64,000 nt of DNA from Chloroflexota bacterium (GTDB taxonomy: Bacteria > Chloroflexota > Anaerolineae > Anaerolineales > Villigracilaceae), in assembly GCA_016234555.1 (NCBI GenBank), contig JACRBJ010000068.1, forward strand, positions 1-64,000. Direction: 5' to 3'. Below, piece after piece: positions 33,650 to 42,609 of this stretch (the first letter of the stretch is position 1; each line of letters opens with the position of its first letter). Both the position numbers and the translations under genes were made by a program. The notes below the pieces were generated by a model that had not been told where the DNA came from, ran no database searches, and was given only the letters and a program-made list of their open reading frames with translations.

Positions 33650-34381
33650 ATGTTCAATTCAAAGGTGTTCCTCGCCGAGTTCGTCGGCACGTTTGCGCTG
33701 GTGTTTATCGGCATTAGCGCGGGTCTCGGCATTAATCAGGATTTGGTCGGCCTTGCCCTTGTGTATGGGTTGACGGTGGCGGTTTTTGTCTATGCCTACG
33801 GACACATCTCCGGGGCGCATATCAACCCTGCCGTGACCTTTGGGCTGGCGCTGAACGGAACCATAAAGTGGGCGCAGGCGGTGGTTTACTGGGTTGCCCA
33901 GTTTGCGGGTGCGATCCTGGGGGTGTTTTTCCTGAAAACAATTTTGGAGTCGCTGGGCGGCGATATCAACAGCGTGGTGATGGTTGGCGCGTTGACCGAT
34001 TCCCAGCCCATTTTTGCGATGGTTGTCGAAGCCGTGTTAGCCTTCCTTCTTGTCAACACGGTTTTGCATACATTGGCAGACGGGAAGAGCAGCGGAGTTC
34101 TGGCGGGCGGAGCCATTGGCGCGACGATGGTTGTTGTGGCGGTGGTGGGGATTTTGTTTACGGGCGACATTGCGAATCCTGCGCGTACGCTTGCCTCCGC
34201 CATCTTTGCCGGTCCGAGCCTCACGAATGTTTACACCTACGTGATCTACCTTTTTGGTCCGCTGCTTGGGTCCACGCTGGCGGTGATCGTTTTCAATTTC
34301 CTGAACGACACCGAAAAGGACAATGTTGAAGAAGAGGGCGAGGATGTTGAAGAGGAAGAGGACGTAGAGCCTGAGAAATAA
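33650..34381 (+). CDS. MIP-family aquaporin/glycerol channel
   Basis: A 243-residue polytopic protein with the two half-helix motifs of the family: SGAHINPAVTFGLALNG (first NPA) and GDIANPARTLASAIF (second NPA). Six helices fit the sequence. The C-terminal 30 residues are strongly acidic (Glu/Asp-rich) and not part of the fold. Pore selectivity (water versus glycerol) cannot be decided by eye. A GGAG lies 7 nt before the ATG. Confidence 0.93.
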   Translation: MFNSKVFLAEFVGTFALVFIGISAGLGINQDLVGLALVYGLTVAVFVYAYGHISGAHINPAVTFGLALNGTIKWAQAVVYWVAQFAGAILGVFFLKTILESLGGDINSVVMVGALTDSQPIFAMVVEAVLAFLLVNTVLHTLADGKSSGVLAGGAIGATMVVVAVVGILFTGDIANPARTLASAIFAGPSLTNVYTYVIYLFGPLLGSTLAVIVFNFLNDTEKDNVEEEGEDVEEEEDVEPEK

Positions 34382-34407
34382 TCCCGGGCTTGTGTTGGTC
34401 GGGATGG

Positions 34408-34413
34408 TAAAAT
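34408..34413 (+). promoter_or_regulatory. -10 box of the glycan cluster promoter
   Basis: TAAAAT ends 9 nt before the ATG at 34423. It is the only candidate promoter I see ahead of the first eight overlapping or closely spaced genes. Confidence 0.45.
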
Positions 34414-34422
34414 ACTTCCCCT

Positions 34423-35349
34423 ATGAACTGTTCTGTGGTCATTCCTGTCTATCGTAGCGAGCAGACTCTCGATTTTCTCATTGAACGTTTGGCGGCAGTC
34501 CTGCCGAATGTGGCGGACGAGTACGAAGTGGTTTTGGTCAACGATGGCAGCCCCGACAATAGTTGGGGCGCCATCGAAAGACTGTCCAGACAGACCCCCT
34601 GGGTGCGCGGCATCAACCTCATGCGGAATTATGGTCAGCACAACGCCACGTTGTGCGGGATTCGCGCGGCGCGGTACGAAGTCATCTTCGTCATGGACGA
34701 CGACCTGCAAAATCCGCCCGAGGAAATGCCGAAGCTTCTCGCAAAATTGAACGAAGGCTACGACGTGGTCTACGGCGTGGCGCGCAAACGTCAGCAGGCG
34801 TGGTACAAGAGTTTGGTATCGGCATTCCTGAAACGAGCCATCGCCTACATCATGGGGCAGCAAGCTGTGCGCGACATCGGCGCCTTCAAAGCCTTCCGCG
34901 CCGACCTGCGGAAATCCTTTGACTCTTTCAACGGTCCCGATGTGCTGGTGGATGTGCTGCTCTCGTGGGGGACGAACCGCTTCGCTTCGGTGACGGTTGA
35001 TGAAGCTCCGCGCACGGTTGGGAAATCCAACTACAACCTCGTCAAGTTGATCAAGGTCTTTCTGCTGGTCTTGACCAGTTACACCACCGTCCCGTTGAGG
35101 TTTGCCAGCATTCTTGGCTTTCTGTTCACCCTGTTTGGCTTCTTTGTTTTGCTGTACGTTCTGGTTACCTACTTCTCGGCGGGATCGGTGGAAGGCTTTC
35201 CGTTTCTTTCGTCCATCATCGCCATCTTCAGCGGCGCACAGTTATTTGCATTGGGCATCATCGGCGAATACCTGGCGCGGTTGTTTGATCGCTCCAGCGG
35301 ACGGAAAACCTACACCGTCAGCGCGACGACCGACGGGGAATCTCGATGA
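34423..35349 (+). CDS. GT2 glycosyltransferase, polyprenyl-phosphate type
   Basis: A 308-residue enzyme. The N-terminal GT-A domain shows SVVIPVYRSEQTL, LVNDGSPDNSW and VMDDDLQNPPEEMP (the DxD-type metal site), and GAFKAFRADL. Two C-terminal helices (about 230-255, 265-290) anchor it. This is the layout of ArnC/GtrB-like enzymes, which load a sugar from a nucleotide donor onto a polyprenyl phosphate. Its stop codon overlaps the WbqC-like gene by 4 nt. Confidence 0.9.
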   Translation: MNCSVVIPVYRSEQTLDFLIERLAAVLPNVADEYEVVLVNDGSPDNSWGAIERLSRQTPWVRGINLMRNYGQHNATLCGIRAARYEVIFVMDDDLQNPPEEMPKLLAKLNEGYDVVYGVARKRQQAWYKSLVSAFLKRAIAYIMGQQAVRDIGAFKAFRADLRKSFDSFNGPDVLVDVLLSWGTNRFASVTVDEAPRTVGKSNYNLVKLIKVFLLVLTSYTTVPLRFASILGFLFTLFGFFVLLYVLVTYFSAGSVEGFPFLSSIIAIFSGAQLFALGIIGEYLARLFDRSSGRKTYTVSATTDGESR

Positions 35350-36041
35350 AGGTTGGCATCATTCAATCCAATTTTTTGCCGTGGCGCGGATACTTTGACT
35401 TCATCCGCGAAGTGGATTTGTTCATCATCCACGACGATTTGCAATACACAAAGGGCGACTGGCGTAATCGAAACAGGATCAAGACCCCGCGCGGCTTGGA
35501 GTGGATGACGGTTCCCGTCAATTACAAGACGACCAGCCAGTTGATCGAGGAGACGACGATTGACCATTCCACCCGTTGGGCGCAGAAGATACTGAACCGC
35601 ATTCGGGAAGTCTACCGTCAGGCGCCGCACTTCGAGCCGTACTACACCCAACTTGGCGGACTTCTGCTCGAACCCGCCGACACCATCTCGGAGTTGAATC
35701 TGCGCCTCATCCATTGGGTTTGCAGACATTTGAAGATCGACACACCCATCCGATTTTCGCGCGAGTTCCATCCGCAGGGGACCAAAACCGAGCGTCTGGT
35801 TGGAATCCTCAAGCAGGTGAACGCCACCGTTTATTTGTCGGGTCCCGCCGCGCAGGCTTATCTCGTCCCTGAGTTGCTGGAAGGCGAAGGCATCCGACTG
35901 GAATACAAAAAATATAACTATCCCGAATACCCACAGCTTTTCCCTCCCTTTGAACCCTATGTCAGCGTGATTGACCTGCTGTTCATGACGGGGGAAGACG
36001 CGCGGTTGTATTTGGAATTCCCACAGGAGTTGCAAGTATGA
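35346..36041 (+). CDS. WbqC-like protein
   Basis: A 231-residue protein with the family start 'MKVGIIQSNFLPWRGYFDFI', 'FIIHDDLQYTKGDWRNRNRIKTP' and 'YLSGPAA...LEGEGI'. WbqC-like genes lie in O-antigen and amino-sugar clusters; they are thought to act in amino-sugar modification, possibly acyl transfer, but the biochemistry is not settled. It overlaps both neighbours by 4 nt, so it is translationally coupled within the glycan cluster. Confidence 0.9.
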   Translation: MKVGIIQSNFLPWRGYFDFIREVDLFIIHDDLQYTKGDWRNRNRIKTPRGLEWMTVPVNYKTTSQLIEETTIDHSTRWAQKILNRIREVYRQAPHFEPYYTQLGGLLLEPADTISELNLRLIHWVCRHLKIDTPIRFSREFHPQGTKTERLVGILKQVNATVYLSGPAAQAYLVPELLEGEGIRLEYKKYNYPEYPQLFPPFEPYVSVIDLLFMTGEDARLYLEFPQELQV

Positions 36042-36673
36042 GCATTGACGAAACCCAGAAAAAATTGAACGACTATTTCACCGAGAAATTGGAGACCTTC
36101 GGCGCGACCGCCAAGGGCGTGGACTACAACGGCGAGCAGGCGCAGCAAATCCGTTTTGCAGAATTGGTGAAGGTCATCAACCCCGTCAGCAAATTCTCGG
36201 TCATTGATTACGGCAGTGGCTACGGCGCGATGTTCGAGTTTCTCAACCAGCGCGGTTGGGATTTCGAATATTACGGCGTGGATTTGATCGAGAAGATGGT
36301 CATTGCGGGACGCGAAAAATACAAGGCATTTCCAAATACTCATTTCACGACTGACGAAAAAGAATTGCCAATTGCCGATTACCTCGTGGCAGCTGGCATT
36401 TTCAACATCAAACTCGAAGCGCCGTACGACGAGTGGCAAAACTTCGTCTGCGAGACCTTGCCTCGCATGAACGCGCTTTGCTCGAGGGGCTTTTCGTTCA
36501 ACATGCTCACCAAATACTCTGATGCCGACCGCATGGCGCAGCGCCCCGATCTGTTTTACGGTGACCCGCTCTTCTTCTTTGATTTCTGCAAACGCAACTT
36601 CTCGCGCAACGTGGCTTTGCTCCACGATTACGGCTTGTACGATTTCACCATCCTCGTCCGCAAGGACATATAA
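36038..36673 (+). CDS. SAM-dependent methyltransferase
   Basis: A 211-residue class I methyltransferase. Motif I appears as VIDYGSGYGAMFEFL (about 58-72), followed by 'YYGVDLIEKMV' with the acidic SAM-ribose residue. The acceptor is unknown; sugar or acyl methylation is suggested by the cluster. Its start overlaps the WbqC-like gene (ATGA) and it is followed by a terminator-like hairpin before the next gene. Confidence 0.85.
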   Translation: MSIDETQKKLNDYFTEKLETFGATAKGVDYNGEQAQQIRFAELVKVINPVSKFSVIDYGSGYGAMFEFLNQRGWDFEYYGVDLIEKMVIAGREKYKAFPNTHFTTDEKELPIADYLVAAGIFNIKLEAPYDEWQNFVCETLPRMNALCSRGFSFNMLTKYSDADRMAQRPDLFYGDPLFFFDFCKRNFSRNVALLHDYGLYDFTILVRKDI

Positions 36674-36680
36674 AAGTATG

Positions 36681-36719
36681 AGACCTGACAGGTTTCAGAA
36701 AACCCGTCAGGTCTTTTTT
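36681..36719 (+). terminator. Terminator-like hairpin inside the glycan cluster
   Basis: AGACCTGAC-A-GGTT (36681-36694) pairs with AACC-C-GTCAGGTCT (36701-36714), then TTTTTT. It would reduce or end transcription before the downstream aminotransferase genes, unless those have their own promoter. Confidence 0.65.
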
Positions 36720-36729
36720 GAAGTGTGCT

Positions 36730-37671
36730 ATGAAATTTATTCAGGCTCCGCGCGCTTCGGCGATTTTGTATAACCTCCTCGTTGGTCGCGCGGATTCCCA
36801 TCCCTGGTTGCTGCCAGCCAACATCTGTCCCATCGTCCCGATCACTTTTTTGAAGGCGCGGATTCCCTTTGAATTTGTGGATATTTCTCCGACCACCCTT
36901 CACATGGATTTTAAACAGGCAGGGGAACGAATCAGGCGCGGCAAATTTGGCGGACTGTTGTATGCCCACACCTACGGGGAATCCTCCACGCCGCTGGAGT
37001 TTTTCTCCGCGATCAAAAACCTCGACCCCGATTTGCTGATTCTGGACGACCGCTGTCTCTGCATCCCCGACCTTGAGCCGATCCATGCTGGCGCGGATGT
37101 GATTTTGTACAGCACGGGCTATGCCAAGATCGCGGAACTCGGCTTGGGCGGGTACGCCTTTCTGCGCGATGACCTCGAATATCGTTCTGTCAGCTTGCCG
37201 TTCAATCCAGCCCATCACGATGAGATGGAAAAGAGTTACAAACGGGCCATCCAAAAGCGCGAAAGGTTTGTGTATCACGATAGCGACTGGCTGCAAATTG
37301 ACCCGCCTTTTCCCGCATGGTATGATTATTCCCAGCAAATCGAAACGAGAAAAAAGGCTTCGCTGATTCAGCGTCAATCGCTGAATCAGATTTATGAATC
37401 CAGGCTGCCGAAGGAAATACAACTACCTTCGAGTTATCAAACCTGGCGGTTTAATGTCCGTGTAAAAAACAAACCGCAAATCCTGGGCGCAATCTTCGAC
37501 GCGGGTCTCTTTGCCAGTTCGCACTATGCTTCGCTGGTGGGCATCATGGCGGACGGCTCCGCTCCACACGCCGAAGCGCTTGCGGACGAGGTCGTCAATT
37601 TGTTCAACGACGAGCATTTCGACGAGGGGAAGGCGAGGCAGACCTGCGATGTTATTTTGAGGAATCTATGA
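36730..37671 (+). CDS. DegT/DnrJ-like PLP aminotransferase, divergent
   Basis: A 313-residue protein. The fold is that of sugar aminotransferases: 'PANICPIVPITFLKARIPFEFVDI', 'LLILDDRCLCIPD' and 'ILYSTGYAKIAELGLGGYAFL', in which the Lys expected to bind pyridoxal phosphate is present. It is shorter and more divergent than the DegT enzyme encoded next. It may aminate a keto-sugar or act on another substrate. The ATG at 36730 is preferred over the TTG at 36718. Its stop codon overlaps the next gene by 4 nt. Confidence 0.75.
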   Translation: MKFIQAPRASAILYNLLVGRADSHPWLLPANICPIVPITFLKARIPFEFVDISPTTLHMDFKQAGERIRRGKFGGLLYAHTYGESSTPLEFFSAIKNLDPDLLILDDRCLCIPDLEPIHAGADVILYSTGYAKIAELGLGGYAFLRDDLEYRSVSLPFNPAHHDEMEKSYKRAIQKRERFVYHDSDWLQIDPPFPAWYDYSQQIETRKKASLIQRQSLNQIYESRLPKEIQLPSSYQTWRFNVRVKNKPQILGAIFDAGLFASSHYASLVGIMADGSAPHAEALADEVVNLFNDEHFDEGKARQTCDVILRNL

Positions 37672-38801
37672 TCAAAGTTGATTTCAATAAACCCGTCACC
37701 GTTGGCAACGAATTCGAGTACATGCGACAAGCCATCGAGAACGTGAAAATTTCAGGCGACGGCGTCTTCACGAAAAAATGCCACACTTTTCTTGAAACCG
37801 AGCTTGGTGTGACAAAAGCCCTGCTGACCACGTCCTGCACGCACGCGCTGGAGATGTCCGCCATCCTGTTGGGAATCCAACCCGGTGACGAGGTCATCAT
37901 CCCCGATTTCACCTTCGTCTCGACGGTCAACGCCTTTGTCCTGCGCGGGGCTAAACCCGTTTTTGTGGATGTCCATCCCGATACGCTGAATCTCGACGAG
38001 ACCAAGCTCGAAGCCGCGATCACGCCGCGCACGAAGGCGATTGTCCCCGTGCATTATGCGGGTGTGGGCTGTGAAATGGATGCCATCATGAGCATTGCCC
38101 GCCGCCATAACATCGCCGTCGTCGAAGATAACGCACATGGACTGTTTGGCAAATACAAGGGGAAGTTCCTCGGCACATTTGGCGCGATGGCGACCCAGTC
38201 CTTTCATGAGACCAAGAACTTTTCCTGCGGTGAGGGCGGCGCGTTGCTCATCAACGACCCAGCCCTGGCGGAACGCGCCGAGATCATCCGCGAGAAGGGG
38301 ACAAACCGCTCGCGTTTCTTCCGCGGACAGGTGGATAAATACACCTGGGTGGACATCGGTTCGTCCTACCTTCCCTCCGATCTGCTGGCAGCATTCCTGT
38401 ATGCCCAGTTCGAGCAGCGGGAGAAAATCCAAAGCCACCGCAAAAATGTCTGGGACATGTACCAGGCTGCCTTGAGGGATTGGGCGGGGAAACATGGCGT
38501 GCAGTTGCCCACCGTCCCCGCAGACCGCGAGCAGGCATATCACATGTTCTACATGCTTTTGCCCAATCTTGAGTTGCGACAGAAATTCATCATGTACCTG
38601 CGCGAGCGCGGAATCTACAGTGTGTTTCATTATTTACCACTTCACCTTTCAGATATGGGACAAGGCTTTGGCTATCGCGAAGGAGACTGTCCCGTAACCG
38701 AACGCGTCAGCGACCAGCTGGTCCGCCTGCCGTTTCACAACGAATTGACCAGCAGCGACCAGGAGCAGGTCATCGATGCCATTATGGAGTTCCAATTTTA
38801 A
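37668..38801 (+). CDS. wecE: dTDP-4-amino-4,6-dideoxygalactose transaminase-like enzyme
   Basis: A 377-residue DegT/DnrJ/EryC1/StrS aminotransferase. Motifs include LLTTSCTHALEMSAILLGI, EVIIPDFTFVSTVNAF, VVEDNAHGLFGKYKG and FHETKNFSCGEGGALL with the PLP-binding Lys. The 'CTHALEMSA' and 'ETKNFSCGEGGA' forms are those of RffA/WecE, which uses glutamate and dTDP-4-keto-6-deoxyglucose to make dTDP-Fuc4N. No dTDP-glucose pathway genes lie in the window. The precise sugar product is inferred from family similarity. Confidence 0.88.
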   Translation: MIKVDFNKPVTVGNEFEYMRQAIENVKISGDGVFTKKCHTFLETELGVTKALLTTSCTHALEMSAILLGIQPGDEVIIPDFTFVSTVNAFVLRGAKPVFVDVHPDTLNLDETKLEAAITPRTKAIVPVHYAGVGCEMDAIMSIARRHNIAVVEDNAHGLFGKYKGKFLGTFGAMATQSFHETKNFSCGEGGALLINDPALAERAEIIREKGTNRSRFFRGQVDKYTWVDIGSSYLPSDLLAAFLYAQFEQREKIQSHRKNVWDMYQAALRDWAGKHGVQLPTVPADREQAYHMFYMLLPNLELRQKFIMYLRERGIYSVFHYLPLHLSDMGQGFGYREGDCPVTERVSDQLVRLPFHNELTSSDQEQVIDAIMEFQF

Positions 38802-40798
38802 TGAACTCTTCGCCGACTACCACGTCCCGCCGCGAATCGTTTCTCGCAATCCTGCTGGTTGTTTTTACGACCCTGATCACTTACGGCACACAAATCCAGC
38901 AGTTGGGTTTTTACCGCGACGATTGGTATTTGCTCTGGGGCGCCCAGTCGAAAGGGGTGGAGGGCATCCTCAGCATGTTTCAGGGGGATCGTCCCTTTGT
39001 CGGCTGGCTGTACGTGTTCGACTTCTCGGTCATGGGCTTGTCGCCGCTGAACTGGCACGTGTATGTCCTGTGCATCAAACTGGCGTCCGCGCTGGCTTTT
39101 CTGTGGCTGGTCCGCAGTGTGTGGTCCCAGCGCAAAATCGAGACTCTGTTCATCACGCTTTTATTCGTCGTTTACCCCGGCTTTTATCAACAACCCAACG
39201 CGTTGACCTACAAGCAGTTACTGCTCTCTTATACCGCTTCGTTGCTTTCCCTGGCGTTGACCGTCAATGCGGTGAAAGCGGAGAAAATAACCGCCAAGTC
39301 GCTTCTCACCATTCTTGCGGTTGCCCTGGGCGTGTTTTATATCCTCATTTATGAAGCGTTGGTTGGGATGGAAGTTGTGCGCCTCCTGCTGCTTTGGATG
39401 GTCTTTAGTCAGCAAGGCAAAAACTGGAAGGAGAACATTCGGCTGTCTTTGACGAATGCCATTCCTTACCTACTTTTTGCTGCGTCGTTTGTGTACTGGC
39501 GGATTTTCCTGTTCGAGAGCACGCGCAAGGCGACCAGCGTTGAAGGTCTGGTCGGCAACTTCACCTCCCTGCATGGATTAATTGGCTTGTTGATCGAGAC
39601 TGCCAAGGATTTGGTCGAGACCTCAATCCTTGCGTGGGCGGTCCCTTTCTATCAATTTTCCAACGAGGTCGATTACAGGGACTTTGGCGTCTCGCTTGCG
39701 TTGGGCTTTCTGGTTGTGCTGGCTGGCGCGGGTTATTATTTCCTTGCGCGAAGGCAGGACGAAACCGAAGCGGAATCCTCCCGCGATTTCCTCATCCTGG
39801 GCGCGGTCATTGTTTTTGTCACCACTTTACCGATCATCGCGGCTGGACGCAACGTCCACTTCAGCGGATGGGACCGTTACACCTATCAGTCGGTTTTTGG
39901 CGTGGCTTTGTTCATGGGCGGAGTTGTTTTTTATTTGATCAAAAGCAGGGCGCGCTGGATTCTTCTGGCTGCCTTGCTGGTCTCCGGCGTCTCCACGCAG
40001 TTTGCCAGCGCCAGTTATTTCCGCGACTTTTGGAAGATCGAGCGGGAGGCATGGTGGCAGCTTTCCTGGCGTGCTCCGCAAATTGCAGATGGCACCACGG
40101 TTGTGACCGCCATGCCCAGCGGATATGGACTTGCCGAGGAATACGAGGTGTGGGGACCCGTCAATTTGATCTATCAGCCCGGCGGTCCGCTGCGGCTGCC
40201 CGGACAAATTGCGTTCGACCAGATTTGGGTTGACCTCCTGCTCCGCACCCAGGAAAAACGTCTCGTGCGCGATACGTTCACCATCCCGCGTGATTACGGC
40301 AGGGTCATCATTGTATCCCAGCCTTCGCCCAACGCCTGTCTGCATGTGCTGGACGGCAGGCGCTTCGATCAAGCCATCACGGAAGCCCGCACGGATGTCA
40401 GGCTTATCGCGCAGTATTCAGACGTCAGCTTGATCGAGGCTTCGGGTCAGCAATCCATCCCACCCGTCGAAGTCTTCGGCTCCGAGCCGTCGCATGGCTG
40501 GTGTTATTTCTATCAAAAAATGGATTTGGCTCGCCAAACGGAAGATTGGAATCAGGTGGTCGAGTTGGGCGACCAGGCTTGGGATTTGGACCTGCGTCCC
40601 GCCGAGGTTTCGGAGTGGTTTCCCCTGTTGGAGGCGTACGTCAACCTTGGGGACATCGAAAACGCCAAAGCCGTTGCCCGATTGATTCGCGACGATAAAA
40701 ACTCGTTTACCAAATTATGCACGCAGTACGAGTCCACGAAAAAACAGCCAGCCGAATATGACCGCATCCCGGTTTACGAGGCTCTTTGTTGGAAATAA
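38801..40798 (+). CDS. Large polytopic membrane protein, probable GT-C-type glycosyltransferase
   Basis: A 665-residue protein with about ten hydrophobic segments over residues 15-410, followed by a soluble region of about 250 residues rich in 'ENAKAVARLIRDD'-type helices. The first loop contains 'FYRDDWYLLWGAQSKG', an acidic periplasmic loop after helix 1 of the kind that forms the active site in GT-C enzymes using lipid-linked sugars (inference). Its start overlaps the stop codon of the wecE-like gene. The cluster suggests transfer of a modified amino sugar. Confidence 0.72.
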   Translation: MNSSPTTTSRRESFLAILLVVFTTLITYGTQIQQLGFYRDDWYLLWGAQSKGVEGILSMFQGDRPFVGWLYVFDFSVMGLSPLNWHVYVLCIKLASALAFLWLVRSVWSQRKIETLFITLLFVVYPGFYQQPNALTYKQLLLSYTASLLSLALTVNAVKAEKITAKSLLTILAVALGVFYILIYEALVGMEVVRLLLLWMVFSQQGKNWKENIRLSLTNAIPYLLFAASFVYWRIFLFESTRKATSVEGLVGNFTSLHGLIGLLIETAKDLVETSILAWAVPFYQFSNEVDYRDFGVSLALGFLVVLAGAGYYFLARRQDETEAESSRDFLILGAVIVFVTTLPIIAAGRNVHFSGWDRYTYQSVFGVALFMGGVVFYLIKSRARWILLAALLVSGVSTQFASASYFRDFWKIEREAWWQLSWRAPQIADGTTVVTAMPSGYGLAEEYEVWGPVNLIYQPGGPLRLPGQIAFDQIWVDLLLRTQEKRLVRDTFTIPRDYGRVIIVSQPSPNACLHVLDGRRFDQAITEARTDVRLIAQYSDVSLIEASGQQSIPPVEVFGSEPSHGWCYFYQKMDLARQTEDWNQVVELGDQAWDLDLRPAEVSEWFPLLEAYVNLGDIENAKAVARLIRDDKNSFTKLCTQYESTKKQPAEYDRIPVYEALCWK

Positions 40799-40818
40799 CC
40801 GCGCCCGGGAGCGCATGG

Positions 40819-40824
40819 TAAAAT
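40819..40824 (+). promoter_or_regulatory. -10 box of a leaderless promoter for the second GT2 gene
   Basis: TAAAAT ends 7 nt before the ATG at 40832. This suggests a separate transcript for the GT2-phosphatase pair. Confidence 0.5.
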
Positions 40825-40831
40825 CCTGTCG

Positions 40832-41779
40832 ATGAATTCCAATCAAATGACTGTCGACCTTGTTATTCCCATTTTCAACGAGGAGGGGGTTGTTGAACAT
40901 ACCCACAGGCGGATTTGCAGCGTGGTGGACGCGCTTGCCCACGATTTCCATTTCATTTATGTGGATGACGGCTCCCGCGACGGGACGGTTGATACCCTCC
41001 GCAAGTTGGCGGATGCCGACCCGCGAGTGACTCTCCTGCGGCTGAGTCGCAACTTCGGGCATCAGGCGGCGCTGACGGCTGGCATGGACGCATCCACTGC
41101 CGGGGTGGTGGTCACGCTCGATGGGGACGGTCAGCATCCGCCGGAGATGATTCCCCAGATGCTTGGCTTGATCGCCCAGGGCTACGACATCGTCCAGACC
41201 CAGCGCATGGACGAGGCACAGCCCGCATCCTTCAAAAAGTGGACATCGGGCTTGTTCTATCGGCTGATCAACGTGGTCAGTGGCACGCAGGTTTTGCCCG
41301 GCGCGGCGGACTTCCGCGCGATGACGCGCCCGGCGGTGGACGCGCTAAAGTCCATGCCGGAATATCACCGGTTCCTGCGCGGCATGGTCTCGTGGATCGG
41401 TTTCTCGTCGGTGATTTTGCCCTACCAGCCCGAGGAGCGAATCAGCGGCGTCTCTAAATATTCCCTAAGCAAAATGACCCGCCTGGCGATGGACGCGATC
41501 TTTTCGTTTTCGCTGATGCCGCTTTACCTCGGCTTGAGTTTGGGCGGAGTGTTTTTCTGTCTTGCGGCAATCGAAGTGGCGTATGTGCTTTCCTTCTGGG
41601 TCACCGGGCGCACTTCCAACCTCGCCCCGGGCTGGAGTTCGTTGATGTTCATGATTCTGATCGTCGGTGGAATATTGATGGTCCTGCTTGGCTTTGTCGG
41701 CGTGTATGTCGGTTACATTTTCCAGGAAGTGAAGCGCAGACCCATATACCTGCTTCGAGGTGAAAAGAATGACGGATGA
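40832..41779 (+). CDS. GT2 glycosyltransferase, DPM1/ArnC-like
   Basis: A 315-residue membrane-anchored glycosyltransferase with DLVIPIFNEEGVVEHTH, YVDDGSRDGTVD, VTLDGDGQHPPEMIPQM and GAADFRAMTR, then 'SGVSKYSLSKMTRLAMDAI' and two C-terminal helices (about 235-260, 270-295). It is similar in layout to the enzyme at 34423. It likely makes a polyprenyl-phosphate sugar for the GT-C-type enzyme upstream. It overlaps the phosphatase gene by 11 nt. Confidence 0.9.
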   Translation: MNSNQMTVDLVIPIFNEEGVVEHTHRRICSVVDALAHDFHFIYVDDGSRDGTVDTLRKLADADPRVTLLRLSRNFGHQAALTAGMDASTAGVVVTLDGDGQHPPEMIPQMLGLIAQGYDIVQTQRMDEAQPASFKKWTSGLFYRLINVVSGTQVLPGAADFRAMTRPAVDALKSMPEYHRFLRGMVSWIGFSSVILPYQPEERISGVSKYSLSKMTRLAMDAIFSFSLMPLYLGLSLGGVFFCLAAIEVAYVLSFWVTGRTSNLAPGWSSLMFMILIVGGILMVLLGFVGVYVGYIFQEVKRRPIYLLRGEKNDG

Positions 41780-42416
41780 AATCCGCCCCCAGCCTTTTTA
41801 CATTACCTTCCTGCGGCACGGAGAGTCGGTGGGCAACGCCGAGGCTCGCTGGCAGGGACAGTCCGACTTCCCGCTCACAGACGTGGGTCGCGCCCAGGCG
41901 CGCGCGCTGGCTGAACGCTGGCAGCGGGAAAACATGAAATTCGACTTTCTGATTTCCAGCCCGTTGATTCGCGCAAAGGAGACGGCGGAAATCATCGCCT
42001 CCGCGCTGGGCGTGTCCATTGAGTTTGACTCGCTCTGGCTGGAGCGTGACAACGGCGAATTCGCCGGGCTGACGGCACACGAGCTCCGCGAGAATTTTCA
42101 GCGTCCGCCTTTTTACACGCCCTACGACCCTGTCGGCGGAGACGGGGAGGGCGACTGGGAATTGTTCCTGCGCGCGGGTCAGGCTTTGCACGGTTTGCTC
42201 AAACGCGACCCCGCCCGCTATCTGGTCGTCTCGCACGGGGGGATGCTGAACCAGGTGATGCACGCGGTGATGGGGCTTGCGCCGCAGGCGAACAACGCCG
42301 GCACGCGTTTCAGCTTCGGGAATACCGCCTTTGCCAACCTGGTCTATCATCCGCACCAGCACCGCTGGGTTGTGGACAGGCTCAACGACCACGCGCATTG
42401 GGTGGATGCGGAGTAG
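41769..42416 (+). CDS. Histidine phosphatase superfamily protein
   Basis: A 215-residue phosphatase started at MTDEIRP (41769). LRHGESVGNAEARW holds the phospho-acceptor His, followed by 'SSPLIRAKETAEII' and 'LVVSHGGMLNQVM' with the second catalytic His. Its end is a phosphoglycerate-mutase-like C-terminus. It overlaps the GT2 gene by 11 nt and may act on a phosphorylated sugar or lipid intermediate, but the substrate is not defined by the sequence. Confidence 0.9.
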   Translation: MTDEIRPQPFYITFLRHGESVGNAEARWQGQSDFPLTDVGRAQARALAERWQRENMKFDFLISSPLIRAKETAEIIASALGVSIEFDSLWLERDNGEFAGLTAHELRENFQRPPFYTPYDPVGGDGEGDWELFLRAGQALHGLLKRDPARYLVVSHGGMLNQVMHAVMGLAPQANNAGTRFSFGNTAFANLVYHPHQHRWVVDRLNDHAHWVDAE

Positions 42417-42424
42417 GGGAAGAC

Positions 42425-42535
42425 CAAAAAACTTAGCCGCGAACACTTGCGCCGTGCGCCAGTGCGGTGTTACGCTAATTCACGCGAATTCTTTTCCCAA
42501 ATCCGCGAAAATTCGTGAAATTCGTGGCAGAGGTC
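42425..42535. repeat. Intergenic element with short palindromic words
   Basis: No gene is visible here. The segment contains words of the type GCTAATTCACGCGAATTC, ATCCGCGAAAATTCGTG and AAATTCGTGGC. It resembles material at 1790-2005 and looks like the short repeated 'CGCGAATT' words often seen between genes in this lineage. Confidence 0.45.
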
Positions 42536-42609
42536 TTGAGCCTTAACGCTCAATCCCGCCCAAAACGGGAGAACCATTTTTTGTTTCTCATTTTTCATTC
42601 GAGGCTATT

